From Micromonospora luteifusca (lineage in GTDB: Bacteria; Actinomycetota; Actinomycetes; Mycobacteriales; Micromonosporaceae), in the NCBI RefSeq assembly GCF_016907275.1, contig NZ_JAFBBP010000001.1, forward strand, positions 2,656,001 to 2,720,000: DNA of 64,000 nt, read 5' to 3'. Within the stretch, counting starts at the first letter, position 1. Each line of letters begins with the position of its first letter. The notes beneath the pieces were generated by a model. That model saw only the letters and a program-made list of their open reading frames with translations. It was not told the origin of the DNA and did not search any database. The position numbers were made by a program, and so were the translations under genes. Positions 32,996-41,281 of the stretch are shown piece by piece.

Positions 32996-34080
32996 CCACA
33001 ACCGTCACCTCCCACCGCTCCCGCCCGCCGGCCCAGCCCGTCTCGCTGCGGGCCCGGCGGCTGCCCTGGTACGCCGCTCCGGCCATCGCCGTGGCGGCTC
33101 TGGTGCTCTCCGCCGTGCTCGTCTACGGCACCGACATCGGGGGCCCGGTCCTCGTGGTCGTCCTCGGCGCGGTGCTCTACCTGGTCGGGCTCTTCGTCGC
33201 GGCCAACGTGGTCGAGGGGCGCCGATCGGCCCGCAACCGCACCTGGAGCGCGCTGATCCACTCTGCGTTCGTGCTGGCGGTGCTGCCGCTGGTGTCCGTG
33301 GTCTGGACGCTGGTCAGCAAGGGCGCCGAGCGGCTGGACGGCAACTTCTTCCAGACCTCGATGAACAACATCGGGGCCCGGGACGCCACCGGCGGCGCGT
33401 ACCACGCGATCGTCGGCACGCTGGAGCAGGTCGGCATCGCCACCCTGATCACCGTGCCGCTCGGCATCCTCTGCGCCATCTACATCGTCGAGTACGGCCG
33501 GGGCAAGTTCGCCTTCGCGATCCGGTTCTTCGTGGACGTGATGACCGGCATCCCGTCGATCGTCTCCGGCCTCTTCGTGCTGGCGTTCTGGGTGCTGGTC
33601 GTGTCGCCGTGGTTCAACGACGGCCGGCCCAGCTTCTCCGGCTTCGCCGCCGCGCTCGCGTTGAGCGTGCTGATGCTGCCGACCATCGTCCGGTCCACCG
33701 AGGAGATGCTCCGCCTCGTCCCGCCGCCGCTGCGCGAGGGCGCCTACGCGCTCGGCGTACCCAAGTGGAAGACCATCCTGCGGGTGGTGCTGCCGACGGC
33801 GCTGCCCGGCATTGTCACCGGCGTGATGCTCGCCATCGCCCGTGCGGCCGGCGAGACCGCGCCGGTGCTGCTGGTCGCCGGCGGCGGTGCCGCGATCAAC
33901 ACCAACCCCTTCGAGAACAACCAGTCGTCGCTGTCCCTCTTCGTCTACCAGCAGGCCGGTGACGCGTCGAAGTACGCACCGGCACGGGCGTGGACCGCGG
34001 CACTCACCCTGGTCGCCCTCGTGCTCATCCTGACGATCGCGGCGAAGCTGCTGGCCCGCCGCAACAGGCTCAGCCGATGA
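32992..34080 (+). CDS. pstA: Phosphate ABC transporter permease PstA
   Basis: A 362-residue permease with a basic N-terminus, two extra hydrophobic helices near 25-70 before the PstA core, and the EAA-type loop [27 protein letters not shown]. The ATG overlaps the pstC stop. The downstream pstB ATG follows 17 nt after the stop. Confidence 0.93.
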   Translation: MTTTVTSHRSRPPAQPVSLRARRLPWYAAPAIAVAALVLSAVLVYGTDIGGPVLVVVLGAVLYLVGLFVAANVVEGRRSARNRTWSALIHSAFVLAVLPLVSVVWTLVSKGAERLDGNFFQTSMNNIGARDATGGAYHAIVGTLEQVGIATLITVPLGILCAIYIVEYGRGKFAFAIRFFVDVMTGIPSIVSGLFVLAFWVLVVSPWFNDGRPSFSGFAAALALSVLMLPTIVRSTEEMLRLVPPPLREGAYALGVPKWKTILRVVLPTALPGIVTGVMLAIARAAGETAPVLLVAGGGAAINTNPFENNQSSLSLFVYQQAGDASKYAPARAWTAALTLVALVLILTIAAKLLARRNRLSR

Positions 34081-34097
34081 ACCCCGGAGGTTCCACC

Positions 34098-34874
34098 ATG
34101 GCCAAGCGTGTCCAAGCCGCGAACGTCACCGCCTACTACGGTGGCTTCAAGGCGATCGAGAACATCAACCTGACCGTCGAGCCGAAGACGGTCACCGCCC
34201 TGATCGGCCCGTCCGGCTGCGGCAAGTCCACCTTCCTGCGGTCGATCAACCGCATGCACGAGGTGCTGCCGGGGGCCCGGGTCGAGGGCAGCCTGACCAT
34301 CGACGACCAGGACATCTACGACCGGGACGTGGACGTCACCGCGGTCCGGCGCACGATCGGCATGGTCTTCCAGCGGCCGAACCCGTTCCCCACCATGAGC
34401 ATCTTCGAGAACGTGGTGGCCGGGCTGAAGCTCAACGGGGTCCGCAAGAAGTCGATCCTGGAGGACGCGGCCGAGAAGGCCCTGCTCGCCGCGAACCTGT
34501 GGGGCGAGGTCAAGGACCGGCTGGGCAAGCCCGGCGCGGGCCTCTCCGGCGGTCAGCAGCAGCGGCTCTGCATCGCCCGGACCATCGCGGTCGAGCCGCA
34601 GGTCGTCCTGATGGACGAGCCGTGCTCCGCCCTGGACCCGATCTCCACGCTGGCGATCGAGGACCTGATGTTCCAGCTCAAGGACAAGTTCACGATCATC
34701 ATCGTGACGCACAACATGCAGCAGGCAGCGCGTGTGTCGGACCGGACCGCCTTCTTCTCGATCGAGAAGACCGGCGACCCGGGTCGGTTGATCGAGTACG
34801 ACAACACTCAGAAGATCTTCAGCAACCCGAGCGTGAAGAAGACCGAGGACTACATCACCGGCCGCTTCGGCTGA
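34098..34874 (+). CDS. pstB: Phosphate ABC transporter ATPase PstB
   Basis: A 258-residue ATPase. Walker A is GPSGCGKST, the Q-loop is [12 protein letters not shown], the signature is LSGGQQQR, Walker B is [13 protein letters not shown] and the switch His is in IVTHNMQQA. The [14 protein letters not shown] segment is a PstB hallmark. The ATG at 34098 has GGAGG 7 nt upstream; an in-frame ATG at 34077 overlapping pstA lacks this. PhoU is not adjacent in this window. Confidence 0.95.
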   Translation: MAKRVQAANVTAYYGGFKAIENINLTVEPKTVTALIGPSGCGKSTFLRSINRMHEVLPGARVEGSLTIDDQDIYDRDVDVTAVRRTIGMVFQRPNPFPTMSIFENVVAGLKLNGVRKKSILEDAAEKALLAANLWGEVKDRLGKPGAGLSGGQQQRLCIARTIAVEPQVVLMDEPCSALDPISTLAIEDLMFQLKDKFTIIIVTHNMQQAARVSDRTAFFSIEKTGDPGRLIEYDNTQKIFSNPSVKKTEDYITGRFG

Positions 34875-34895
34875 GCCGCTGGCTCCCAGTCCGCC

Positions 34896-34926
34896 AGGGG
34901 CGTCGGTCAACCTGACCGGCGCCCCT
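34896..34926 (+). terminator. Terminator of the pstSCAB operon
   Basis: A 14-nt inverted repeat (AGGGGCGTCGGTCA / TGACCGGCGCCCCT) with loop ACC and one G-T pair starts 22 nt after the pstB stop and is followed by TCTG. Confidence 0.8.
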
Positions 34927-34980
34927 TCTGCGTACCCTGACGTGGTCACGGCGCGACCCAGCCCGGCACGGCACGTCCAA

Positions 34981-35053
34981 GATCGTGCTCGATCAAGAAT
35001 GCAGTGGTCTCACCCCGCAACGGAGGCCACTACCTCCATGTTCGAGCGCGATC
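34981..35053. repeat. Long GATCGYGCT palindrome, copy A
   Basis: 27-nt arms (34981-35007 and 35027-35053) agree at 21 positions, separated by a 19-nt centre that includes CCCCGCAA. Outer ends are GATCG(T/C)GCTCGA. A related element is at 63627-63712 (AGTGG...CCACTAC and GATCGYGCT shared). Confidence 0.75.
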
Positions 35054-35089
35054 TCCGGGTAGAGCGGGCCTGCGCTCCAGACCGCGCCC

Positions 35090-35167
35090 AAGATCTGCCC
35101 AACTACCCGGATACTGCTGTCTCCCACGAGTCCGAGGCAGCAGGATCCCTGAAGTTGCGCGGATCTT
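35090..35167. repeat. Long imperfect palindrome AAGATC...CAACT...CTGCTG
   Basis: 30-nt arms (35090-35119 and 35138-35167) agree at about 24 positions, around an 18-nt centre. It directly follows the GATCGYGCT palindrome. No second copy is seen in this window. Confidence 0.65.
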
Positions 35168-35241
35168 GACGGCACGCCGGACGCGCGCCCAAAGGCGAGG
35201 GCGCCGCAGCACGGGCAGCGCGAGGGCAGTGTGGGCAGCGG

Positions 35242-36075
35242 TCAGCCCAGGACGAAGCGGGGTTCGCCGTTCGGCGGCAGGTCCAGGCGTGGGGTGACCG
35301 GGGTGGCCGCGTCCCGTTCGGCCGCCGCTCGCGCCACTCCGGCCAGGTCGCCGGCCGCCGTCACCTGCGCCAGCGTGACCAGGGTCGGCGGCAGCATGGT
35401 CAGCTCCCCGGCCTGGGCCCGGGCCAACGCGTCCGCCGGCCGGATCCACAGGGTGTGGTCGGCCTCGCCGGAGACGTCGCGGGTCCGCTGCCCGACCGGC
35501 AACAGGGCGATGAAGAAGTACGTGTCGAAGCGGCGCGGCTCGAACTCGGGAGTGATCCACCGGCTCCAGGGCAGCAGCAGGTCCGACCGCAGGGTGAGTT
35601 GACGCTCGGCGAGCAGCGCGGCGAAGCCCAGCCGGCGCCCCTCCAGGTCCTGCCGCGCGGCCTCCCAGTCGTCGCCGCTGACGTCGCCCACCACGGTGTC
35701 GCGGTTCGGGCCGGCGAGCAGTACGCCGGCCTCCTCGAAGACCTCCCGCGCGGCGGCGCAGACCACCGACTGCGCGGCCTGCGGGGCCACGCCGAGCCGG
35801 TCCGCCCACTCGCCCGGGGTCGGGCCGGCCCAGTCCAGGTGCGCCTCCGAGTCGGAGCGGTCCACCCCGCCTCCGGGGAAGGCGTACATCCCGCCGAAGG
35901 TCATCGCGGCGACCCGGCGGATGACGTACACCTCGAAGTCGCCGTCGGTCGGACGCAGCAGCAACACGGTGGCCGCGACCCGCGGCGTCGCCGGGGTGCC
36001 ACCCTCGGCCTGGAACCGGCGGGCGTGCTCGACCAGGGCGGCCGGGGCTGCGAAGCCAGCACTGTCGATCGTCAT
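35242..36075 (-). CDS. NUDIX hydrolase (NUDT19-like, long form)
   Basis: A 277-residue NUDIX protein. The box is split, with GGGVD near 67-72 and, after a long insert, AAREVFEEAGVLL (about 107-119), the REx(2)EExG core. Long inserts inside the box are typical of NUDT19/CoA-diphosphatase-like actinobacterial members. It probably cleaves CoA or a nucleoside diphosphate derivative. TAGGCT lies 6 nt before the ATG, so the mRNA is likely leaderless. Confidence 0.88.
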   Translation of the reverse strand: MTIDSAGFAAPAALVEHARRFQAEGGTPATPRVAATVLLLRPTDGDFEVYVIRRVAAMTFGGMYAFPGGGVDRSDSEAHLDWAGPTPGEWADRLGVAPQAAQSVVCAAAREVFEEAGVLLAGPNRDTVVGDVSGDDWEAARQDLEGRRLGFAALLAERQLTLRSDLLLPWSRWITPEFEPRRFDTYFFIALLPVGQRTRDVSGEADHTLWIRPADALARAQAGELTMLPPTLVTLAQVTAAGDLAGVARAAAERDAATPVTPRLDLPPNGEPRFVLG

Positions 36076-36397
36076 ACCGCGAGCCTAGTTCCCGACAGCG
36101 CGATTGCCTTCCGCGCGCCAAGCCACGAAGAGGTCGGCTCGGTCGGGCCCGGTCCACGACTTGAGCGGTATACCTCTGCGGTATGAATATGCCTCAGAGG
36201 TATACCGCTCGTCAGGGTGCCAGGCCCGAGGCGCGCGCCGGTCGGGGCGTGGTCGCGGTTGCGGTCGCGCTCGCCGCCGAACGAGATGGCGTCGGGGGCA
36301 GGGCACATGGCCGGGCAGCGCGAGCCGGGCCCCGGCGAGCCCGGCAGCAGCAGGCCGGACAGCCGGAGGTTCACCTCGGTCGGCTAGCGTGCCCGGC
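36076..36397. other. Divergent intergenic region with GGTATACC palindrome
   Basis: 322 nt between the divergent NUDIX and Gfo/Idh/MocA genes. It holds the -10 hexamers of both (TAGGCT on - strand, TAGCGT on + strand) and the 48-nt palindrome at 36163-36210. The remainder shows no gene I can support. Confidence 0.6.
36163..36210. repeat. 48-nt GGTATACC palindrome, copy 2
   Basis: 16-nt perfect arms GAGCGGTATACCTCTG / CAGAGGTATACCGCTC flank a 16-nt centre containing TATGCCT. Total length equals copy 1 at 14148-14195, and the two copies are identical at arm positions 1-14. It lies between divergent genes, so it is not simply a terminator. Confidence 0.85.
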
Positions 36398-37366
36398 ATG
36401 ACTCGTTGGGGCATCCTGGCCACCGGCCACATCGCCAGCCGTTTCGCCGAAGACCTCCGGCTGGTGCCGGACGCCGAACTGGTCGCGGTCGGCTCCCGTG
36501 CCGAGGAGAGCGCGCGGCGCTTCGCCGACACGTACGGCGCGAAGCGCGCGTACGGCTCCTGGGTGGAGTTGGCCGCCGACCCGGAGGTCGACGCGATCTA
36601 CGTGGCGACTCCGCATTCGGCGCACTACGAGGCGGCGATGACCTGCCTGACCGCCGGCCGCGCGGTGCTGCTGGAGAAGCCGTTCACCCTCGACCTGGCC
36701 ACCAGCACCGAGTTGGTCGACACCGCCCGCGCCGCCGGGGTCTTCCTGATGGAGGCCATGTGGATGCGGACCAACCCGCTGATCCTGCGCGCGGCTGAGC
36801 TGATCGCGGAGGGTGCCATCGGCACGGTGAGCAGCGTCCGGGCCGACTTCGGGGTTCCCGGGCCGTTCCCGCCGGAGCACCGGATGCGGTCCGCTGTGCT
36901 GGGCGGGGGTGCCCTGCTCGACCTGGGGATCTATCCGATCAGCCTGGCCCACCTGCTGCTCGGCGTGCCACAACACATCCGGTCCTGGGCGAAGCTCGGC
37001 CCGGAGGGCACCGATGAGAACACCGGCATCCTGTTCGGCTACGACACCGGTGCTCTGGCCGCGCTGAGCTGCGGCATGGTGGGGTCGAGTGAGCTGTCCG
37101 CCTCGATCACCGGCAGCACGGGCCGGATCGACCTGCCGGAGCCGTTCTTCCGGCCGGGTTCGCTGACCCTGCATCGGGCCGGCGCGGAGCCGGAGACGAT
37201 CACCGCCGACGGAGCCGGCAACGGCTACCAGTACGAGGCGATCGAGGTGCAGCGCTGCCTCGCCGCCGGGCTCACCGAGAGCCCGCTGGTGCCGCACGCC
37301 GCCACCCTCGAGGTGATGGCGCTACTGGACGCGGTCCGCGAACAGATCGGCGTGCGCTACGCGTGA
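36398..37366 (+). CDS. Gfo/Idh/MocA family oxidoreductase
   Basis: A 322-residue NAD(P)-dependent sugar-type oxidoreductase. The Rossmann motif is WGILATGHIASRFA (GxxGxxA-like), followed by the cofactor and catalytic region AIYVATPHSAHYE and the EKPFTLD motif (Lys in EKP), then GGGALLDLGIYPISLAHLLLG with a typical catalytic-site DxGxY pattern. The substrate is unknown. The ATG at 36398 has TAGCGT 7 nt upstream. Confidence 0.88.
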   Translation: MTRWGILATGHIASRFAEDLRLVPDAELVAVGSRAEESARRFADTYGAKRAYGSWVELAADPEVDAIYVATPHSAHYEAAMTCLTAGRAVLLEKPFTLDLATSTELVDTARAAGVFLMEAMWMRTNPLILRAAELIAEGAIGTVSSVRADFGVPGPFPPEHRMRSAVLGGGALLDLGIYPISLAHLLLGVPQHIRSWAKLGPEGTDENTGILFGYDTGALAALSCGMVGSSELSASITGSTGRIDLPEPFFRPGSLTLHRAGAEPETITADGAGNGYQYEAIEVQRCLAAGLTESPLVPHAATLEVMALLDAVREQIGVRYA

Positions 37367-37368
37367 CG

Positions 37369-37400
37369 GAAAGGGCCCCTCTTCGAAGAGGGGCCCTTTC
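37369..37400. terminator. Bidirectional terminator between Gfo/Idh and Pit genes
   Basis: A 32-nt perfect palindrome centred on CTTCGAAG, with arms GAAAGGGCCCCTCTTC and its complement. It lies just after the Gfo/Idh stop and before the convergent pit stop. AAAGGG/CCCTTT ends give A- and T-tracts for either strand. Confidence 0.85.
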
Positions 37401-37410
37401 TTCACGACGG

Positions 37411-38424
37411 TCAGCCGAACAGCGGCCGGACCACCAGGTAGGTGACACAGGCGATCAGCGCGGCGGCCGGGAACGTGATGATCCAGGCGAGCACGATGTT
37501 GCCGGCGACGTTCCAGCGGACCGCGGAGAGCCGCTTGGTCGCGCCCACGCCCATGATCGCCGATGTGATCGTGTGCGTGGTGGAGATCGGCGCCTTCAGC
37601 ACCAGGGCGTTGAAGTAGAGCACCGCGCTGGCAACCGTCTCGGCGGCGAAGCCCTCCGGCGGCCCCAGGTCGATGATCTTACGACCGAGGGTGCGGATGA
37701 TCCGCCAACCACCGGCGTACGTGCCGAGGGCCAGCATGGTCGCCGACGTCCAGAACACCCAGCCCGGGATGTGCGTCTTGCTCTCCTGGAACCCGCCGGT
37801 GTAGAGCGCCAGCACCACGATGCCCATGGTCTTGGCGGCATCCTGCATGCCGTGGCCGACCGACATGGCGGCCGCCGACGCGGTCTGCGCCCAGCGGAAG
37901 CCCCGGTTTAGCTTGCCCGGCTGCCCCTTCCGGAACAGCCAGAGGATGGCCAGCATCAGCAGGTAGCCGAGGGTGAGGCCGACGATCGGCGACAGCACCA
38001 TCGGCAGCAGCACCTTCTCGCCGATGTTGGCCCACTGCACGATGCCGCCGGTGGAGACCAGGGTCGCGCCGACCAGGCCACCGAAGAGCGCGTGCGAGGA
38101 CGACGACGGCAGACCGAAGTACCAGGTGATGAGGTTCCAGGCGATCGCGCCGAGTACCCCGGCAAAGACCACTCCGAGGCTGCTCACCCCGGTGGGGAGG
38201 GTCACCAGTCCGTCACCGACGGTCTTGGCCACCCCGGCGCCGAAGTGCGCGCCGACGAAGTTGCCGACCGCGGCGAGCCCCAGGGCGATCCGGGGTGTCA
38301 GCGCCCGGGTGGAGACGCTTGTCGCGATCGCGTTGGCGGCGTCGTGGAAGCCGTTGGTGTAGTCGAACGCCAGGGCCACCGCGATCACCGCCAGGACGGC
38401 GATGAGTTCGGGGGTGAAAGTCAC
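37411..38424 (-). CDS. pit: Low-affinity inorganic phosphate transporter (PiT family)
   Basis: A 337-residue transporter with about ten transmembrane helices. Two PiT signature repeats are present: FDYTNGFHDAANAIATSVSTRALTP near the N-terminus and ISTTHTITSAIMGVGATKRLSAVRW near the C-terminus. It imports phosphate, probably metal-phosphate with protons. The GTG start is 4 nt after the DUF47 stop and has AAGGAG 10 nt upstream, so both form one operon. Confidence 0.92.
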   Translation of the reverse strand: MTFTPELIAVLAVIAVALAFDYTNGFHDAANAIATSVSTRALTPRIALGLAAVGNFVGAHFGAGVAKTVGDGLVTLPTGVSSLGVVFAGVLGAIAWNLITWYFGLPSSSSHALFGGLVGATLVSTGGIVQWANIGEKVLLPMVLSPIVGLTLGYLLMLAILWLFRKGQPGKLNRGFRWAQTASAAAMSVGHGMQDAAKTMGIVVLALYTGGFQESKTHIPGWVFWTSATMLALGTYAGGWRIIRTLGRKIIDLGPPEGFAAETVASAVLYFNALVLKAPISTTHTITSAIMGVGATKRLSAVRWNVAGNIVLAWIITFPAAALIACVTYLVVRPLFG

Positions 38425-38428
38425 CGGC

Positions 38429-39055
38429 TCAGGACTCCTTGACGGCGATGGTCTCGACCGTGTTGGCCACGTGCTCGAAGGCGTCGCAGGCGGCCTCCAA
38501 CTCGTCGGCGACCTCCTTCATCTTCAGCACCGTCAACGCGTCGTACTCGCCGGAGAACAGTCGGACGAGCAACTGCCGGTTGATCCGGTCGCCCTCGTTC
38601 TCCAGCCGGTTGCACTCGATCCAGTAGTCCTCGAGATCCTTCATCGACTTCAGCCGGGGCATCGCGTCGGCGGTCAGCTTGGCCTGCTGGTCGAGCACGT
38701 TGACCATCTCGTGCAGCTCGCGGGGCAGTGCCGGCAGCTCGGTCAACCCGTACAGGTAGAGCAGGTCGCCGACCGCCTCCAGGTGATCCATCACGTCGTC
38801 GAGCAGCGAGCCGAGCCGGTAGATGTCCTCCCGGTCGAACGGGGTGATGAAGGTCGAGTTGATCTTCTTGTACAGGTCGTGGGTGATCTGGTCGCTGTCG
38901 TGCTCGACCTCGGTCAGCCGCTCGCTGACAGACTGCACATCCACGCCGGGCAGGGCCAGCTCGTTGAGCAGCGCGGTGCCGCGGACCAGGTTCTGCGCGG
39001 CCCTGGTGAAGAGCTCATAGAAGGCGCCCTCGGTGGGGCGGAAGGAAAACTTCAC
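38429..39055 (-). CDS. DUF47 / PhoU-like phosphate transport regulator
   Basis: A 208-residue all-helical PhoU-like protein of the DUF47 family (KFSFRPTEGAFYELFTRAAQNLVRGTALLNEL, EHDSDQITHDLYKKINSTFITPFDREDIYRLGSLLDDVMDHLE). It contains the metal-binding E/D clusters of the family (EHDSD, DREDI). DUF47 genes usually precede PiT transporters, where they modulate uptake. The GTG at 39055 starts the conserved KFSFRP N-terminus. Confidence 0.9.
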   Translation of the reverse strand: MKFSFRPTEGAFYELFTRAAQNLVRGTALLNELALPGVDVQSVSERLTEVEHDSDQITHDLYKKINSTFITPFDREDIYRLGSLLDDVMDHLEAVGDLLYLYGLTELPALPRELHEMVNVLDQQAKLTADAMPRLKSMKDLEDYWIECNRLENEGDRINRQLLVRLFSGEYDALTVLKMKEVADELEAACDAFEHVANTVETIAVKES

Positions 39056-39168
39056 AGCACAGACCTCGTCGCGTCGGTGGAAGGGTGGCACCCCGTCGGG
39101 CACCCGCTCGGTGAATGCTAGGAAACGACAGAACCGCGAATTCGCCGGCCCACCCCAGGCCAGGCGGC

Positions 39169-39201
39169 ATTCACCGCTCGTTCATCTGCTGTTCATCTCG
39201 G
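39169..39201. promoter_or_regulatory. PHO-box-like repeats upstream of the DUF47-pit operon
   Basis: Three contiguous 11-nt units ATTCACCGCTC, GTTCATCTGCT and GTTCATCTCGG, in perfect 11-bp register on the + strand. They overlap the PPK2 stop codon and lie 114 nt upstream of the DUF47 start. They resemble the pstS array, though ATTCAC and GTTCAT vary from the strict consensus. Confidence 0.6.
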
Positions 39202-40123
39202 CCGTCCCACCCGCACCCGCTCCCCCAGCGGACAGCCGCTCCCGCTCCCGCTCGACGTCAAAATCGGCAGCCGGATACCCCAAGCCGAGGGTGTCGAACG
39301 TCTCACGCAGCAGATGGGCCACCGCCCAGTCCCGGTACCACTTGCGGTCCGCCGGCACCACGAACCAGGGCGCGGCGTCCGTGCCGCACCGGCTGAGTGC
39401 TTCGGCGTACGCGGTCTGGTAGTCGTCCCAGTGGGACCGGGAGTCGACGTCGGACGGGTTGTACTTCCAGTGTTTGCGCGGGTCGGTGAGCCGTTCCAGC
39501 AGGCGCTTGCCCTGCTCGGCGTACGAGATGTGCAGCATCACCTTGATCAGGGTCAGGTGGCCCTCGGTCAACTCCCGCTCGAACGAGTTGATCTCGTCGT
39601 AGCGAGCCCGCCAGGTCGCCTCCGGCACCAGCGAGCCGACCCGGGCGATCAGCACGTCCTCGTACTGCGAGCGGTTGAACATCCCCACGTACCCGGGCGG
39701 CGGCAACTCGCGACGGATCCGCCAGAGGAAGTCGTGCCGCAACTCCTGGCGGGTCGGCGGCCCGAACGAGCGGATGTGCAGGCCCAGCGGGTTCATCGCG
39801 CCGGCCACCCGCTTGATCGTGCCGTCCTTGCCGCCGCAGTCCATCGCCTGGAGCACCAGCAGCACCCGACGTGCCGGCCGGTCCAGCCCGGTCTTGGCCA
39901 TCGCGAAGAGCATCTCCTGCTGTCGGCCCAACTCGCCGCCGACCAGCGCCACCTGCTCTCGTGCCCAGGCCTTACGGTGCTCGCCGCGCCCGGCCGTGCT
40001 CGGCAGGCCGGGCGTGGACCGTGGATCGATCGCGCCGAGATCCACAGGTGCGCCGACCCGCAGCAGTTCCCGTACCGAGCCGCCGTCGGGTGCCACGATC
40101 CGCCCTTGCTGGGGTGCACTCAT
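39182..40123 (-). CDS. Polyphosphate kinase 2 family protein (PPK2)
   Basis: A 313-residue PPK2-domain protein. Walker A-like QAMDCGGKDGTIK is followed by PPTRQELRHDFLWRIRRELPPPGYVGMFNRSQYEDVLIARV, the lid and catalytic region of PPK2. These enzymes use polyphosphate to phosphorylate nucleoside mono- or diphosphates; class cannot be decided by eye. The ATG at 40123 is used; the frame remains open to 41113, overlapping the ECF sigma gene. Next to DUF47-Pit and a PHO box, it fits a phosphate-storage role. Confidence 0.9.
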   Translation of the reverse strand: MSAPQQGRIVAPDGGSVRELLRVGAPVDLGAIDPRSTPGLPSTAGRGEHRKAWAREQVALVGGELGRQQEMLFAMAKTGLDRPARRVLLVLQAMDCGGKDGTIKRVAGAMNPLGLHIRSFGPPTRQELRHDFLWRIRRELPPPGYVGMFNRSQYEDVLIARVGSLVPEATWRARYDEINSFERELTEGHLTLIKVMLHISYAEQGKRLLERLTDPRKHWKYNPSDVDSRSHWDDYQTAYAEALSRCGTDAAPWFVVPADRKWYRDWAVAHLLRETFDTLGLGYPAADFDVERERERLSAGGAGAGGTAEMNSR

Positions 40124-40291
40124 CCACGGATCATCGCCCACCCGCAGGCGATTCGCCCGCCGAGGACCACCCCACACCACCACCGGTCGGTGCGGACCGT
40201 TTGATGCACCGGCTGCCCCCGGGGCTGCCGGGGCGTCCAGTGGCGGGAGGATGTACGCCAGAACAATGCGGACCGGGGAGGGTGGTGGGTC

Positions 40292-41257
40292 GTGCAGGAC
40301 CTGGCGACGGAGTTCGAGACCGAGCGAGGGCGGCTGCTCGCGGTGGCCCACCGGATGCTGGGCAGTCGCAGTGAGGCCGAGGACGCGGTGCAGGAGACCT
40401 GGCTGCGCTACGCCGGGGCGCTCGCCGCCCCGGCGGCCCGCGCCGAGATCCGCGAACTGTCCGCGTGGCTGACCACCACCTGCGGTCGGATCTGCCTGGA
40501 CGTGCTCCGCTCGGCCCGGGTCCGGCGGGAGGCGTACCCCGGGCAGTGGCTGCCGGAGCCGGTGGTGAGCCAGTTGGGCGCTGGGTCGCCGACGGACGGG
40601 TACGCACCTGACCCGGAGGAGCGGGCGGTCCGCACCGACCAGGTCGGCACGGCTCTGCTTGTGGTGTTGGAGCGGCTCACACCGGAGCAGCGGGTCGCCC
40701 TCGTGCTGCACGACGTGTTCGCGGTGCCGTTCGCCCGGGTCGCCGACGTGCTCGGCACCACCGACGTGGCCGCTCGGCAGCTCGCCGTCCGTGCACGTCG
40801 GGCGGTCACCGCGCCGGACGTACCCCGGCACACCGCTGACCCGGGCGAGCAGCGCCGGGTGCTCGAAGCGTTCGTCGCCGCCACCGATTCCGGTGAGCTG
40901 GACCAACTGCTCAAGGTGCTCGCGCCGGACGTGGTCTTCGCCGGTGACTCGGGCGGGCACTTCCCCACGGCCCGCCAGCCGGTGCTCGGCGCGGACGCCG
41001 TGGGTCGCTTCGCCCTGGGCCTCTTCGGCCAGGCCGGCCGGTACGCCGGCCGGGTGCTGGCCCGGCCCGTGCTCGTCGACGGCGTGCTCGGCCTGCAGAT
41101 GGAGGCGGTGCACAGTGACGGGCGGCCGATCCGCCTGGTCACCGCCTTCGCGGTGGACCAGGGCCGGGTCACCGCCATCTACAACCAGCTCAACCCGGAG
41201 AAACTGGCCGACCTGCCGCCGCTTGGTGACGACGACCGCTGGCCACCGCGCTGGTGA
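40292..41257 (+). CDS. ECF RNA polymerase sigma factor with SnoaL-like C-terminal domain (ECF41/SigJ type)
   Basis: A 321-residue sigma factor. Region 2 covers about 8-85 (RGRLLAVAHRMLGSRSEAEDAVQETWLRY) and region 4 about 130-185 (LTPEQRVALVLHDVFAVPFARVADVLGTTDVAARQLAVRARRAV). A C-terminal SnoaL/NTF2-like domain (about 195-315) is characteristic of the ECF41 group, whose C-terminus modulates activity instead of a classical anti-sigma factor. The GTG start has a GGGAGGG-type SD. No obvious target promoter neighbour. Confidence 0.9.
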   Translation: MQDLATEFETERGRLLAVAHRMLGSRSEAEDAVQETWLRYAGALAAPAARAEIRELSAWLTTTCGRICLDVLRSARVRREAYPGQWLPEPVVSQLGAGSPTDGYAPDPEERAVRTDQVGTALLVVLERLTPEQRVALVLHDVFAVPFARVADVLGTTDVAARQLAVRARRAVTAPDVPRHTADPGEQRRVLEAFVAATDSGELDQLLKVLAPDVVFAGDSGGHFPTARQPVLGADAVGRFALGLFGQAGRYAGRVLARPVLVDGVLGLQMEAVHSDGRPIRLVTAFAVDQGRVTAIYNQLNPEKLADLPPLGDDDRWPPRW

Positions 41258-41281
41258 GCCGGCCCGGCCGGGCGTGCGGGA

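Larger units (their letters stand above)
34875..35241. other. Non-coding region after pstB with terminator and two long palindromes
   Basis: 367 nt. Contents: the pst terminator at 34896-34926 and two imperfect long palindromes (34981-35053 and 35090-35167). No frame here looks like a gene. Confidence 0.7.

Noticed and set aside
30686..33001. 771-codon open frame on the - strand across pstS and pstC
   Set aside because: Antisense shadow of clearly recognisable pst genes; its composition is low-complexity Gly/Val/Arg/Asp with no domain.
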